Below, piece by piece: positions 10,960 through 21,675 of a stretch of DNA of 64,000 bases. This stretch comes from Plenodomus lindquistii (lineage: Eukaryota > Ascomycota > Dothideomycetes > Pleosporales > Leptosphaeriaceae). The position numbers were made by a program, and so were the translations under genes. Within the stretch, counting starts at the first letter, position 1, and the number at the start of each line of letters is the position of its first letter. The DNA is taken from contig JANUWI010000010.1 in assembly GCA_025504975.1 (NCBI GenBank), positions 1,302,001 through 1,366,000 of the forward strand, written 5' to 3'. The notes beneath the pieces were generated by a model. That model saw only the letters and a list, made by a program, of their open reading frames with translations. It was not told the origin of the DNA and ran no database searches.

Positions 10960-12093
10960 TTCCGGCTGTGGATAGAGTATGCTATCTGGGGTGTTTTTCA
11001 AAATGAAATTTGCAAGAGCGGGATTCATTTCATGGATGTGCGGGGGTGATCATGGATATATAACATGAGTGGGGTTTGTTGACCAGACATTTCGGTTGTA
11101 GCATGGAAGACCGTGATTTGTTGGCCGACGCCCGCCACATTGTCCGTGGGGTGTAGCTATGGTGGAGCTGGGGTGGCAGCCATACTGGCCTCGTCAACTG
11201 TGATTGACTCTCTTTATTTCTTCCGATGGCTGCTACGTGCCCCGCCAAAACACGACCCCGCCGGCACAGCTTCAGACCGACGATGACACGGATTATCGTT
11301 GATACGTTGACATGGATTCTTCAGCCGCACGCAAAACTTTTCGCTTCAAGAGACGCCCAGGCGCCAATTGTTCTTGGTGTTTGCTGTCGGGGAAGGAGAT
11401 GCCGAGGCGCACGTGCTGAGTGAAAGGACCCTTTTTCGTTCGTCATCATGCAGCCCTTCCGCATGATCAACAACTCGTCCCCACCATGTCTCAGCGATGA
11501 CAAGCGTCTCCGTTGCGAGGGGCGGCGAGAATTACCGAGTCGAGTGGCGAGCGGGCATTGTTGCAACACAGAGCGGCTAGCGCACACGCGACGCGTTCAC
11601 TCCCGTTGAACGGTGTCAGACCCAACGACGCCCAGCCAACCACCATCTCAACATTGCCAACCTAGACTCGTCAGCCCTAGTTTTCGAGATTTCCAGATCT
11701 ATTGTCCGTTCTCCACATGCGATTTGCCGGCTACTGTTGCACGGCGCGAATTGCCTCCTGCCCACTTGTTTGCTGGCTTCCGAGCGTAGGACTGCGGAGT
11801 ACCCTCGTTGAGGTGGAGCTAGTTGGTCGTGATGTGAGAACTCTGACCCAGTCGACACGCTGGGGCTACTTCGGGTGCGACGGTGTTGGCTGCTTTTGGA
11901 AATATACGGAGAGGGCTGTTGGGGGATAAGTATGTCTCTTTGCTCGCACATGTACTTTCAATCATCAACCAAACTTCATCACACGTCTTCGCCTCCTTTC
12001 TATACTTTGTAGACTTGATTGTATACACCAAGTCGTTTTCACATACGCCGCATTAGAGATACCCCATATCAATCTTTCATCTTCCATCCCAAA
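10960..12093. promoter_or_regulatory. Divergent promoter, aldo-keto reductase / myo-inositol oxygenase
   Basis: A 1.1-kb shared upstream region. Immediately upstream of the oxygenase start (11940-12090) the sequence is rich in C/T with short A runs, typical of a fungal 5' UTR. No gene is supported here. An upstream in-frame extension of the oxygenase from about 12019 lacks family similarity. Confidence 0.45.
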
Positions 12094-13130
12094 ATGGCAC
12101 CAGGCGCTATCTTCGAGGAGCCCAACGTGGCCGAGCCCTTCAACAATCACCGTGATGGCCTCGCTCTCGAAGCCACGTCCGACATGATCGACGATGTCAA
12201 CGTCCTCAAAGCCACCCTGAAGGTCAAGAACGGCACTGCCAACCAAAAAGAAAAGGACATCTACGAGCAATCACAATTTGACGCCGAGAAGGACAAGACA
12301 CAATTCCGCCAGTACGAGGAAGCCTGCGACCGTGTCAAGAACTTTTACCGCGAGCAACACGAGAAGCAAACCGTAGCCTACAACCTCAAGGCTCGTAACT
12401 CCTTCTACGCAAAGACTCGCGCCGAGATGACAATCTGGGAAGCAATGGAGAAGCTCAACACCCTCATTGACGAATCCGACCCCGACACATCCCTCTCCCA
12501 GATCGAGCACCTCCTCCAATCCGCCGAAGCCATCCGCCGCGACGGCAAGCCCCGCTGGTTCCAGCTCGTCGGTCTGATCCACGACCTCGGCAAGCTGCTC
12601 TTCTTCTACGAGGCCCAAGGCCAATGGGACGTTGTCGGCGACACCTTCCCTGTCGGCTGTGCCTTCAGCCCCAAGATCATCTACCCAGATACCTTCAAGA
12701 ACAACCCCGACTTCGACAACGAGATCTACAGTACCGAGCACGGCATCTACACACCTGGCTGTGGCCTTGACAACGTCATGTTAAGCTGGGGACACGACGA
12801 GTACCTCTACCACATCATGAAGGGACAGAGCACAATCCCTGATGAGGGACTGGCGATGATCAGATATCACTCATTCTACCCCTGGCACACGGGCGGGGCG
12901 TATGGCTGGATGATGAACGAGAAGGACCAGAGGATGCTAGAGGCTGTCAAGGCGTTCAACCCATACGATCTCTACAGCAAGAGTGACGAAGTCCCCAAGG
13001 TTGAGGATCTCAAGGTATGTTTTGACTCTGATCCCACTTCGTGCCGTGTCACATGACTAACGAGATGTAGGACTACTACTTGGATATTATCGATGAGTTC
13101 ATTGGCAAGGATAAGAAGATCAAGTGGTAG
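12094..13130 (+). CDS. MIOX: Myo-inositol oxygenase
   Basis: A diiron enzyme that cleaves myo-inositol with O2 to D-glucuronate in the cytosol. Exons 12094-13014 and 13071-13130 give 326 residues, close to the usual length; the 56-nt intron has a clean branch site and the last exon adds DYYLDIIDEFIGKDKKIKW. Family motifs seen: QTVAYNLKARNSFY, WQLVGLIHDLGK-type HD motif (here FQLVGLIHDLGK, residue about 160), GDTFPVGCAF, STEHGIYTPGCGLDNVMLSW, GHDEYLYH, RYHSFYPWH, and the C-terminal NPYDLYSKSDE. These include the histidine and aspartate iron ligands. The gene faces the aldo-keto reductase across a shared promoter and anchors the neighbouring redox genes as a probable inositol/glucuronate pathway. 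Confidence 0.96.
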
Positions 13131-13677
13131 ATCTTGGTCTTTATGTAACGAGTTTCTTTGTTTTTTGTAGCGTTGCTTAGATGGTTCTTATGCATAGCAC
13201 GGAGTGCCAGAAAGGCCCGTGACGGTTTCGTTTTGATACATCAATATCATACAGGCGTGTCCAATGATGGATGGTCCATTGTATACAATCTCCTTTTGCG
13301 TCACATTCATCGCCGTCCCGTCAATGAGTAGTGAGCGATCATGATGCAGCGTAGCCGCATACGCGCTTCTTTTATTAACACCAGAGCTTCCGCAAGATGC
13401 ATCGCAGTGTTATGGCGAAGCTTGTTATGGCTGAGCTTGGTTCTAACGAGGCAACTCTACGCGGTCAAGGTACCGAGCTGTATAACCTCGAGTATGAGGT
13501 TCATGGCGCCTTCCCTGGATTGATGAAAAAACGACTCAAGACGGTGCACGTGCTCCGAGTGTCCTTCACGTGGAGCTCTCAGGCAACACTCTGGGGCACA
13601 TGGAGCTCCTCTCGCACGGCTCCCGGTTCCGTTACTTCCATCTTTCTTGAGTTCGAGCACCCACGAGCACGACTAGC

Positions 13678-13959
13678 ATGCCACTACGCCACATCATGGC
13701 CCGCAAAGTCCCATACTCACCTCCACCGGATGCTTCAAGCGCATTGGGAAAGAGTGTCACATCATCTTCGCTCCAGGAAATGGCTAAATCTGAGTATTGA
13801 GACGTCGGCTCGGTTGGTGCAGCGCAGAGTGCCCAGCAAGATGGGGGTGATGGGGACCTTGAACGAAGCGTAGAAGTCTATCGGGAAGAGGCCGACGAGG
13901 ACCTGCGACAATGGGCAGGCGCTCTACCCATACAATCATACGACGCAAAGACAGCGTAA
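13678..13959 (+). pseudogene. Small ORF interrupted by one in-frame TGA
   Basis: From ATG 13678 the frame runs for 93 codons to TAA 13957-13959 with a single TGA at 13798-13800 (codon 41). The two halves have similar composition. The first ends ...SSSLQEMAKSEY. The second is acidic and reads DVGSVGAAQSAQQDGGDGD, then LERSVEVYREEADEDLRQW. No GT-AG pair removes the TGA while keeping the frame. It could be a recently disabled small gene, a stop-readthrough case, or a base error. No family is recognised. The rest of 13131-14276 holds nothing else I can support. Confidence 0.35.
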
Positions 13960-14276
13960 CAAAACCACTACATAGCCATCGTCGCTGGGCCGAAGCCCGT
14001 GGTAATGGCTGGACATTTGTCGCTTTAGAAGATGCGGGCTGTACATAATACGATGAGACATGGTAGTGGGTGGTAGTAATTGGTTGGCATCGCGTTGTTG
14101 AAACAGGTTTCCTCTAGTCAAGCGTAACGTAAACATTCATAGTTCTCTCTCATATTTGTGATTAATCCTAGTTGACTTGATACGTCATATGTAGTGGCTT
14201 ATCCCTCAACCCTCAATGAAACCATTATGCGCGTAACGTACAGTTTCTCATTTCATGCCTTATTTCAACATTACCT

Positions 14277-15286
14277 CTATCCCTCCGCATAGTCCAGACT
14301 TCCCTTGCCCACCGTCTTAGCCACGGCATCCGGGCCTTTTTGCTGTTTGAGCTTCTCTTCGAACTTGGCAAACTCGCTAATCGCAATCTCTTCTGCAGGA
14401 TCAAGGACTTGCTGGACACCTTTCACCTCCTCGATATAATGCATCAACATGCTCTCGATGCCGTTCTTCAAAGTGACCGTGCTGGAATCACATGTTCGAC
14501 ACGCACCCCTCAGCATCAACATTACCATGCCGTTCTCAAACCCCTTGAATTCAATGTCGCCGCCATCTTCCTGGATAGCAGGCCGCACACGCGTATCGAG
14601 CAATTCTTTGATCATGCCCACGACCTCGTCGTCATTTTCATCGTAGGCGAGGGAGTCCGCTTCCTGGCCGCCCTGGCCCTGTTCGCCGGCTTTGGCGGCG
14701 ATCGTGTTGACGATGGTCTGGCCACTGGTCATGAACTCAGTGATGAGAGCAAAGACTTCAGGCTTGATGTGCGCCCAGGGAGTGCCAGAGTCTTTGGTCA
14801 CGGTGATGTAGTCTGCGCCGAAGAAGGCGGAGGTTACGCCGTCAATGTTAAGGAGGGCGGCGGCGAGGGGCGAGGGGTGCGGTGGAGCGAGAGTAGAGCG
14901 TGGGGTGAGGTACTCGAGGAAAGGAGAGGATATGGATTCGGGAAGAACACGGGCGTTTGGGTTGAACTTTAGGGCCTGGATGGGGTGGATTAGTATGGGT
15001 GTGGTGCTGGGGGCTAGGATGGGGATGGAGGAAGGGTTACGTCGGCGTTTGGTGTGGGTTCAGTCTGGATGAACATTGTGCGGCGGGGGACTGTGGCGGC
15101 TGCAGATGGTGTCTCTAATCGTGTCCATGATTGTATGCGAGGTCGGTGTTGGGCTTTTGAGGCGACTATGGCAGATGGTTGTTGATGCAGACATCTCGTG
15201 GCAATGCGCGGGGTGCTTGATCGTAAGGAAGTCGTGGCTCGTGAGAGGCTTCGCAAGGCTGAACGCGACATATTAGAAGAGGCCAT
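14277..15286 (-). CDS. NFU1: Mitochondrial NifU-like iron-sulfur scaffold protein
   Basis: The protein helps deliver 4Fe-4S clusters to mitochondrial enzymes such as lipoate synthase and succinate dehydrogenase. Exons 15041-15286 and 14277-14975 (intron 14976-15040) give 314 residues. The N-terminus is Ser/Arg-rich without acidic residues (MSRSALRSLSRATTSLRSS), a typical mitochondrial presequence. The Nfu N-terminal domain follows (MFIQTEPTPNAD, then ALKFNP and FFGADYITVTKD). The C-terminal NifU domain contains IKELLDTRVRPAIQEDGGDI and the cluster-binding CxxC in LRGACRTCDSSTVTLKNGIE. It ends with a charged tail (KQQKGPDAVAK). Assignment is firm. Confidence 0.95.
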
Positions 15287-15577
15287 TTCGCCGTAAACAG
15301 TGTTTGTGGTGAATTGGTGAGTTGGTGGACGACGTGAAAGGCGAAAGTTCGGCGCCTCGGCTGTATGACGTGCCTTGCATTATTCAGCCGTTTATCTTAT
15401 CTTAGCGTATCACGTGTCAAGAGCAACACCCAATCTGACACCCCCGGGGCCGCAACAACAGCACTGTTTATTGACGACCATGATCACCCGTTATGCTTTT
15501 CCGAGACATGGTGGGGATCCCAGTACGGCGCAGCACCTGTTGCCTGGAATCGGTAAGCAACATTGCATACCGGTACC

Positions 15578-16243
15578 ATGTTCGCCCTGGGTTCGCAGCC
15601 CTCAACCATCATTCCCCGGCCTCCCTCTCCGAGCCACGGTCGTCTTCACCCAGTGCTAGAGACGATGAATAAGCTTCCGCCCGAGATTCTCGCGCAGATC
15701 GTGGATGATCTGCCCCCTGCTTACATCAAAGGACGTCCAAAAACTGATCTCGCCCGCTACAGCACCATATCGCGATCATGGCAAGCCTCAGTCGAGCGAA
15801 TCACCTTCAGAGATATTAGTATATCAAGTGACGAGCTGGATGCCTTGGCCATGCTGTATCATGGCACCAACAGCTCCCGTCGAGCTCTCTTGTCGTGCCT
15901 CTCACTTGCGTTCGTCCTGCCTGATCTCCCGAATCCTACAGACTGCTGTGCCGTCGTACGACCCCCTGACCGGGACGCTGATAGCACCGCCTTCTCCGAC
16001 TCTGTGGCCCCGCTGATGCAAAGATTGTACGGCTTGAGGAGGAGAAGTGGAAAATGGATGGATGTGGTATTCCTTGTGTCTATGAAGGCGACTTTTAAGG
16101 GCAGCACGGTGTATCACACGCGCATCGTTGCACACCATGTGTATGGCTCTCGGGTCCAATTACTCCAGCTGAAGATAGCGGCTAACGTGGAACAACTCGA
16201 TTCAAACTGCTCGCATTCTATATTCTATAGACTCAAGCTGTGA
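15578..16243 (+). pseudogene. Truncated F-box gene (copy A of a tandem duplication)
   Basis: By alignment with its neighbour the natural start is ATG 15665 (NKLPPEILAQIVDDLPP), matching ERLPPEILAHIVACLP at 17409; an in-frame ATG at 15578 also exists. The two proteins stay alignable for about 140 residues (RYSTISRSWQASVERITF against QYAPISQAWKAAVERLTF; NPTDCCAVVRPPDRDAD against NPSGCCAVELVPDREAD). After that this copy diverges and stops at 16243, while the neighbour continues for about 400 more residues. The F-box would bind Skp1 in SCF ubiquitin ligases. The missing C-terminal substrate-binding part indicates a truncated, probably non-functional copy. Confidence 0.6.
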
Positions 16244-16340
16244 TTTGAATGAATCCTCAACTCCCGCACTCGTCACTGTTGACTTCCATCCGACCAGTCG
16301 CGACTGGCGAACCTATGAGCTCATCGCCCAAATCAGTCCT

Positions 16341-17078
16341 TTAATCCAACTTCAAATCCGAGTCCACCGCAGTCAAGCCCTTGTACGCATCCAACAACAG
16401 TTGAACTCTCTTTTCGACTCTCTTATTATCTGTGTCGTACCCGCAATTTGGAATATCCGCGCCTTTTGCACGTGCAAAAACACCACCATAGTCCCGCCTT
16501 CTCACCTTTGTGATGTAATTTGATTTCTTCTCAAACACGCTGATCTTGTCCGCTAGGGTCTTGGTGACTGCGTCCAGATTATCCTTGTGTCGTTTTGTCA
16601 TCCAGTCGAGCCACTCCTTCTTGAGTCCGCGTTCTTTCAAAGGCACTTGCTTATTACCGGAGCTATACGTCGTCCCGGCGAGTGTTCTTTTCAAGGTATA
16701 CCCACGCTGCACCTACTCGGTCCACTTGGGCTCGCATAACCTCGCGAATGAATTATCTCGTTCAGTATCTCATGGCCTGTAAAGCGGCACTGCTGAGGAT
16801 ATTTGATGGGACGGAGTGAAGAGAGTACAGATAGGGCTTCCGTAGCCGACTGACACGTCGTTGTGGTATTGCACCAGGCTCATGAGACTCGTAAACTAAT
16901 AGATGGCCTTGCAAGTCCCTTTGTTATCATTCCAGATTTGCACACCCTTGTCTTCGACATAGTACCTATTGATAAAGAGCCACTCGAGTGTTTTGCTATT
17001 CGCTTGGACTTGGCTCATCTTTTGTGTTTTATCGATGGTGGCTAGCTCCACAAAAAGCTTCTCATCAATTGCCAGCAA
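16341..17078 (-). pseudogene. Broken paralogue of the secreted protein at 19713-21675 (copy A)
   Basis: Two blocks match the C-terminal half of the downstream gene. Block one (16341-16687) has ERGLKKEWLDWMTKRHK and a C-terminus ending KAVDSDLKL-like (TAVDSDLKLD). Block two (16896-17078) has NSKTLEWLFINRYY and GTCKAIY. The copy is disabled in three ways. At 16896-16898 a TAG replaces the CAG of the intact copy, right after GTCKAIY. Near 16685-16692 two bases are missing between YLEK and LAGTT, shifting the frame. All of the N-terminal part (signal peptide and first domain) is absent. The donor site after YHND also looks degraded. Confidence 0.75.
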
Positions 17079-17408
17079 TGTCCAGTATACACGGTATCGT
17101 TGAAAATTGGGCAGTCAAATTAAGGTCGAGCTTCGAGTAGCAATCCGCCACAATCTTCTCGCACGATATCAGGTCTCGCGCTCTCTATCATCTAGGCTGA
17201 GATTCGGACCCGGAAGGTGAAAGCTGTGCCCCACTCTTGTATGTGCGGCGCGGTAACGAGCGCTTAAAGCTGACGTATTGAGACCCTCACACCCTCTCCT
17301 TCCAACGCTACCACACCAAACTCTCAACTTCACGTAAAGTCGTGTATACGTACAGTTATCACCCGTCGCGCATTTTTTGTACGCTGCCCCTGCTTCACTG
17401 GAGCTGCA

Positions 17409-19128
17409 ATGGAAAGACTCCCACCAGAGATACTAGCACACATCGTTGCCTGTCTCCCACAGCTACCTGAATCCAAACCAAAATCGCAGTCCTTGACCAG
17501 TGTTCGCACGCAACTGGCACAATATGCGCCAATATCACAGGCATGGAAAGCTGCAGTCGAACGCTTAACTTTCGTTGACCTCAATGTGGCGACAGACGAG
17601 TTGAGAACTTTCGCAGCGATATTCGATGGTGACAATGTCTCTCGCCGGACTTCTTTGACATCTCTGTCGATCACCTTCATACTACCGCCCCCAGCGAATC
17701 CATCTGGGTGCTGTGCCGTAGAACTGGTGCCAGACCGGGAGGCGGATAGCCATTCGTTCTCTGCCGCAGTTGCTAAGCTATTTACTCTGTTGGCTGATAC
17801 AGCAGCCCGTGTGGACAATGCTACTCCCTTGTCCTTGATATTTTGGGATGCAGAGCGCAGATCGAAGTCTCAGGAGCCACAGGAATTCAATAGGCGACAC
17901 CCATGCCGCCAAGGAGAACATAATCGAAGGGAACATCTGGAAGCCAAGGCAGTATCCGGTCAGTATCGATTGCTGAACGAAGATGCTATCCCAGTAGCGC
18001 GTAGTACTGTAAGTTTGGAATGCCTGGGCTTCGATGATCTGGATGATCTAGAGCCGTCATGGGTTACGGCGGTCGTTAAAAAGTTGCCTGACTTGGCAAG
18101 ACTTCGTTTGAGGATGCAGGAATTTTATGAAGCTGGCCGGCTGAAAAGACTCGCCCAACGAGCATGTGAGTAAAGTCTTGCTTGTACTGATCTCAGTACT
18201 AATAGAGCAAGCTCTTGCGAAATCGATACAAAATCTCGCAGGTTGCCATCTACGCGAGATTCGTCTGAACATCGAGCACAATCCGATGAGGAACGAAGAC
18301 ATGGTCGTTCACAAATTCGTGGATATTGGCCAATGGCACCAGGAGACTTGGTTCTGTATGTTCAATCGTCTTGCCCAATTCCCCGGCCTAGCCGTGCTGC
18401 GACTTCGAGGTGGCATTGTGATCTGTCCAGAGTTTTTCCGTGGTATTATCAACACCACAAGTCATCCCTTTCCCTCTCTCGTTGAGCTAGAGGTGCATTT
18501 CGCACATGAAACAGCTGACGGAAGATGGTTTTACGAACGCGATGACGAAGCGCTGGAGAGCTCCCGAGCCGACCCCCAGTGGAAAGAATGGTGGGAAGAG
18601 GAAGATGAGAGCTCAGATGAAGACGCTGGTAGGAGTAGCCTAGACTCGGAACGCGATGTTCGTGTCTTCGAAGACGGGCCCTACAGGACTGGATTGGTCC
18701 GCCAGGAGCGGTACAGATCGCGGCCTAGCGCAACTACCTTCCTGCCCTTTCTGATGGACGCCTCAAAAGCTGTACAACGCTTGCCCAAGCTGCAAAAGTT
18801 CATTTTGAAGCTTGGAAATCACAACGCGTCGTACAAATGGTTGGATTACTTCCCTATCGTTTCCCGCGTGTTTGAGCTGTGGTTTCTCAAAATGGGAATG
18901 CGCAGAGCACCGCTAAAGGATGCAGACGTTCTGGACCCGAATGTGCATGCAGATGCGAACTATGTTTCACAAAATAGACTTTATTGGCGCGTGGACCGGT
19001 GGATACCATGGGATGAGGTGCAGGCTGCGTGGCTTGCTGTTGTAGGCCCCGACGCAAAGATTGTGTGGCTCGAAGAGAAGCACTGGGTAGGGCGTGCTGG
19101 ATATGAGCGCTATGTAGGAGACTTCTGA
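17409..19128 (+). CDS. F-box protein (copy B), two frames needing a join at about 18165-18205
   Basis: ATG 17409 opens a 254-codon frame with an N-terminal F-box (LPPEILAHIVACLP) and a leucine-rich region (VSLECLGFDDLDDL, LPDLARLRLRM). It stops at 18171-18173. A second frame, open from 18166 to 19128, continues the leucine-rich pattern (CHLREIRLNIEHNP, FPGLAVLRLRGG, FPSLVELEVHF), then has an acidic insert (WWEEEDESSDED) and ends with VVGPDAKIVWLEEKHWVG, a common end of fungal F-box proteins. The only nearby GT-AG pair (18166-18205, 40 nt) would create a TAG at the junction. So either splicing is unusual or the gene carries a recent lesion. Function would be substrate choice for an SCF ubiquitin ligase. 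Confidence 0.6.
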
Positions 19129-19712
19129 GTCCAAAACTGCAACTAGTATTGGCACAGAGCGCAAGACCATAGTGGAAGGCACGACAGCCATCCGTCCACA
19201 GGCCTGCGATTCGACTCGGCTGCGGAGTACAGAGCTACGGACTGATCTTCGAGGTTTAGCTACAATCTACGATCCTCCATCCACAAGATAACTCCTACAG
19301 GCAACTTGGCAATTAATCAAGCGTAATATCCTTCCATATCGAATTGATACACTGCTGGCGAAAGAATGTAAAGAGCGAGATCAAGCAGCTACGCCAAAGC
19401 ACGCTGCGAAGGCACCACGGGTAAATATATGTGATATTTTCCGTATTGCAGCGAAAATATATGCCTTCAAAGTCACCAAAAAACGATACGAAATCTGAAT
19501 TGATTCATTTTAGCCTTTAGTTGTGCTGTGCTATCAGCGATGGCTGGTGGTCTTCGGGTTCGTGACTAACAAATACGAATTCTTTTGCTCAAGATCAAGA
19601 GCACATTGATGACGTCTTATCGCTCAACTCCAACGTGTAGAGAGAAGAATGAGGGATCCCATACTCGAAAATACATATTCGCGTTTGTAGCATAGGAAGA
19701 CCGCTCCTCCGA
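19129..19712. other. AT-rich convergent intergenic region
   Basis: 584 bp between the F-box gene and the secreted-protein gene. It is AT-richer than the coding surroundings (especially 19420-19620) and has no supportable gene. Confidence 0.5.
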
Positions 19713-21675
19713 CTACAATTTCAGATCTGAATCCACAGCCTTCAGATCCTTATACGCAGCCAATAACAACTCGATCCTCTTTTGCATACGAGCAGGATCA
19801 GTTTCCGTCCCACAGTTCGGTATTTCTACATCTCGCCTGAAGACACCACCGTAATCCCATCTCTTAAGCTTGGTAATGAAGCTAGATTTTCCCTCGAAGA
19901 TGACAATCTTGTTCTTCAGGGTCGTCATAACCTTTTCCAGTCTTACCTTATGTCGATCCTTCATCCAATCAATCCACTCCTTCTTGAGACCTCTCTCCAC
20001 AAAGGCTTTGTTATTGGCGGACGTTGTTCCCGCAAGAATGGTTTTCTCTAAATACTCCCATGCTTCGCCAATGCGAGTTACTTGAGCACGCATGATTTCC
20101 TTGATCAGACTAGAAGAAGCGTGTGATTAGCGCCATGGTCGACATAGTTATCGTGACCCTGAAGAGGATTTTGATCAGAACGCACGCTTGGCAACAGTAC
20201 TTACGCATCGTTATGGTACTGCACAAGGTTCATCAGGGTTGCGAACTGATAGATGGCCTTGCAGGTGCCCATGCGATCTGGCCAGTTCTTCGCTACTTTT
20301 TTCTCGTAGTACTTGTTTACGAATAAAAGTTCTAGGGACTTCGAGTTTTCCTCAGTTTGGCGTATATTCTGAGTATTGTCTTCGGTCTTTGGATCTTTGA
20401 AGATTTCATTTTCGGCCCAGATCTGTGATCGTTAAGATAATTCGCTCAAGTTACAGTCTAGCTTACGTTTGACTTTCTCCCATTAGCGTCTTGGTTCAAG
20501 AGGATAAGCTCATACTCCCATGGGTTGGGAGGCCACCCTGAAGAGGTACCAGGCCACTGAAAGGCTAAAGTAGATAATCTGTCAGCTTGAACTTCGTATA
20601 GAGGACTTTCAACCACATCAGGTCACCGACACAACTGTCTGATACTAGAAAGGCTGCCAAGAGGTGCCAGTCAAGTTGCATTCTGTCCAAGTACCAGCGC
20701 TTGGTTACGCCTCGCTCAGCGAATCGGGCAGACCTACATATCCAATCAATCATTCGGGGATTCATCTGGCCATTGTGCCGCCACTTATCAAATTCAAAAT
20801 CCTTCTCTTCGTAGTCGAAATGACCGCTTTTAGCTAAAGCTCCGTTGTTTTTAGCCACCTGAACTTTATGTTTCGTTTTAGGAAAGTCCGCCTGGAAGTG
20901 CTCCAACAAAAATGCGCACCTGCTCTTGTCACCTTTCCCAATATCGGCTTCGATGAAAATCTGAAGTAGTTGCCATTCCAAGACGTGTTCTGCGGCATAA
21001 CATCGGGTAGCAGTTGAAGATTTGGTGTTCCTACCTACGAGGTCCTTCGTCCAACGCTTGTCTCGACTCTTTAACTCGAACCAATCTGGCTTGAGCGGTT
21101 CCGTAGGATCACCGATATCGTATACCTTCGCGTACTTCTTGTCAAGAATTAGCGCTTCGTACAGTGTGAATAGAATGACAGGGCTGATCATACTTGTTCC
21201 AAGACCTTGACTTTTGGCCAAGTAGGTGAAATAAGATTGATGGGCGTTTGCGGAACACCTGCATTTAAGAGAGAACCGCAAATCCTAACAACCATTAGCT
21301 AACTCCACACTTGGAACGCTGACTAGGGAGTGTGGCGTACGGAGTCGTCGATTTTCTACCTCGTTCCACAAGATATCTTGCTTCAAGTGCGTCTTCTGAA
21401 CTTTCGTCCTCAGGTTCACATTGCATAAGCCCATCCTCAGACCATCCAGAATATGTCAAGCAATCAGTGGCACATTGCTCTTCATCCACGCGTTTCCGGA
21501 GATGAATGACATCTTCATCAGACTCCCCGTGGAAGCTCAGAATCTCGTAATCCTCGAGCACAAAAGAACTATCAGATAGCAATTGGGGATCCTGAGCAGT
21601 CTCTGAGGCGGCACCGAATGAGGTATGAAATATCATGTGTAGGAGCACAAAGAGATGAAGGTGCAGCGAAAGCAT
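19713..21675 (-). CDS. Secreted protein of unrecognised fungal family (copy B, intact)
   Basis: ATG 21675 begins a clear signal peptide (MLSLHLHLFVLLHMIFHTSF, cleavage probably after GAA). A propeptide-like acidic region with dibasic RKR follows (LRKRVDEEQCATDCLTYSG). The next exon (about 20605-21268) contains CYAAEHVLEWQLLQIFIEAD and several Trp/Cys residues. A short exon (about 20467-20554) reads GWPPNPWEYELILLNQDANG. Then come IWAENEIF...FVNKYY, GTCKAIYQFATLMNLVQYHN and a last exon (19713 to about 20109) ending KAVDSDLKL. Introns are 45-95 nt; the one near 20555-20604 has a weak donor. The AEH...E...Q pattern recalls an uncharacterised region found in large secreted proteins of filamentous ascomycetes, but I cannot assign a function. 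The gene converges with the F-box gene; a broken copy of the same pair lies upstream. Confidence 0.7.

Noticed and set aside
10960..11028. Upstream ATG (11028) for the aldo-keto reductase
   Set aside because: It would add 23 residues not found in the family; the start at 10959 gives the normal length and N-terminus, though the longer form cannot be excluded.
12019..12093. In-frame upstream extension of myo-inositol oxygenase
   Set aside because: There is no similarity before MAPGAIFEEP, and the ATG at 12094 has a better context (AAAATGGC).
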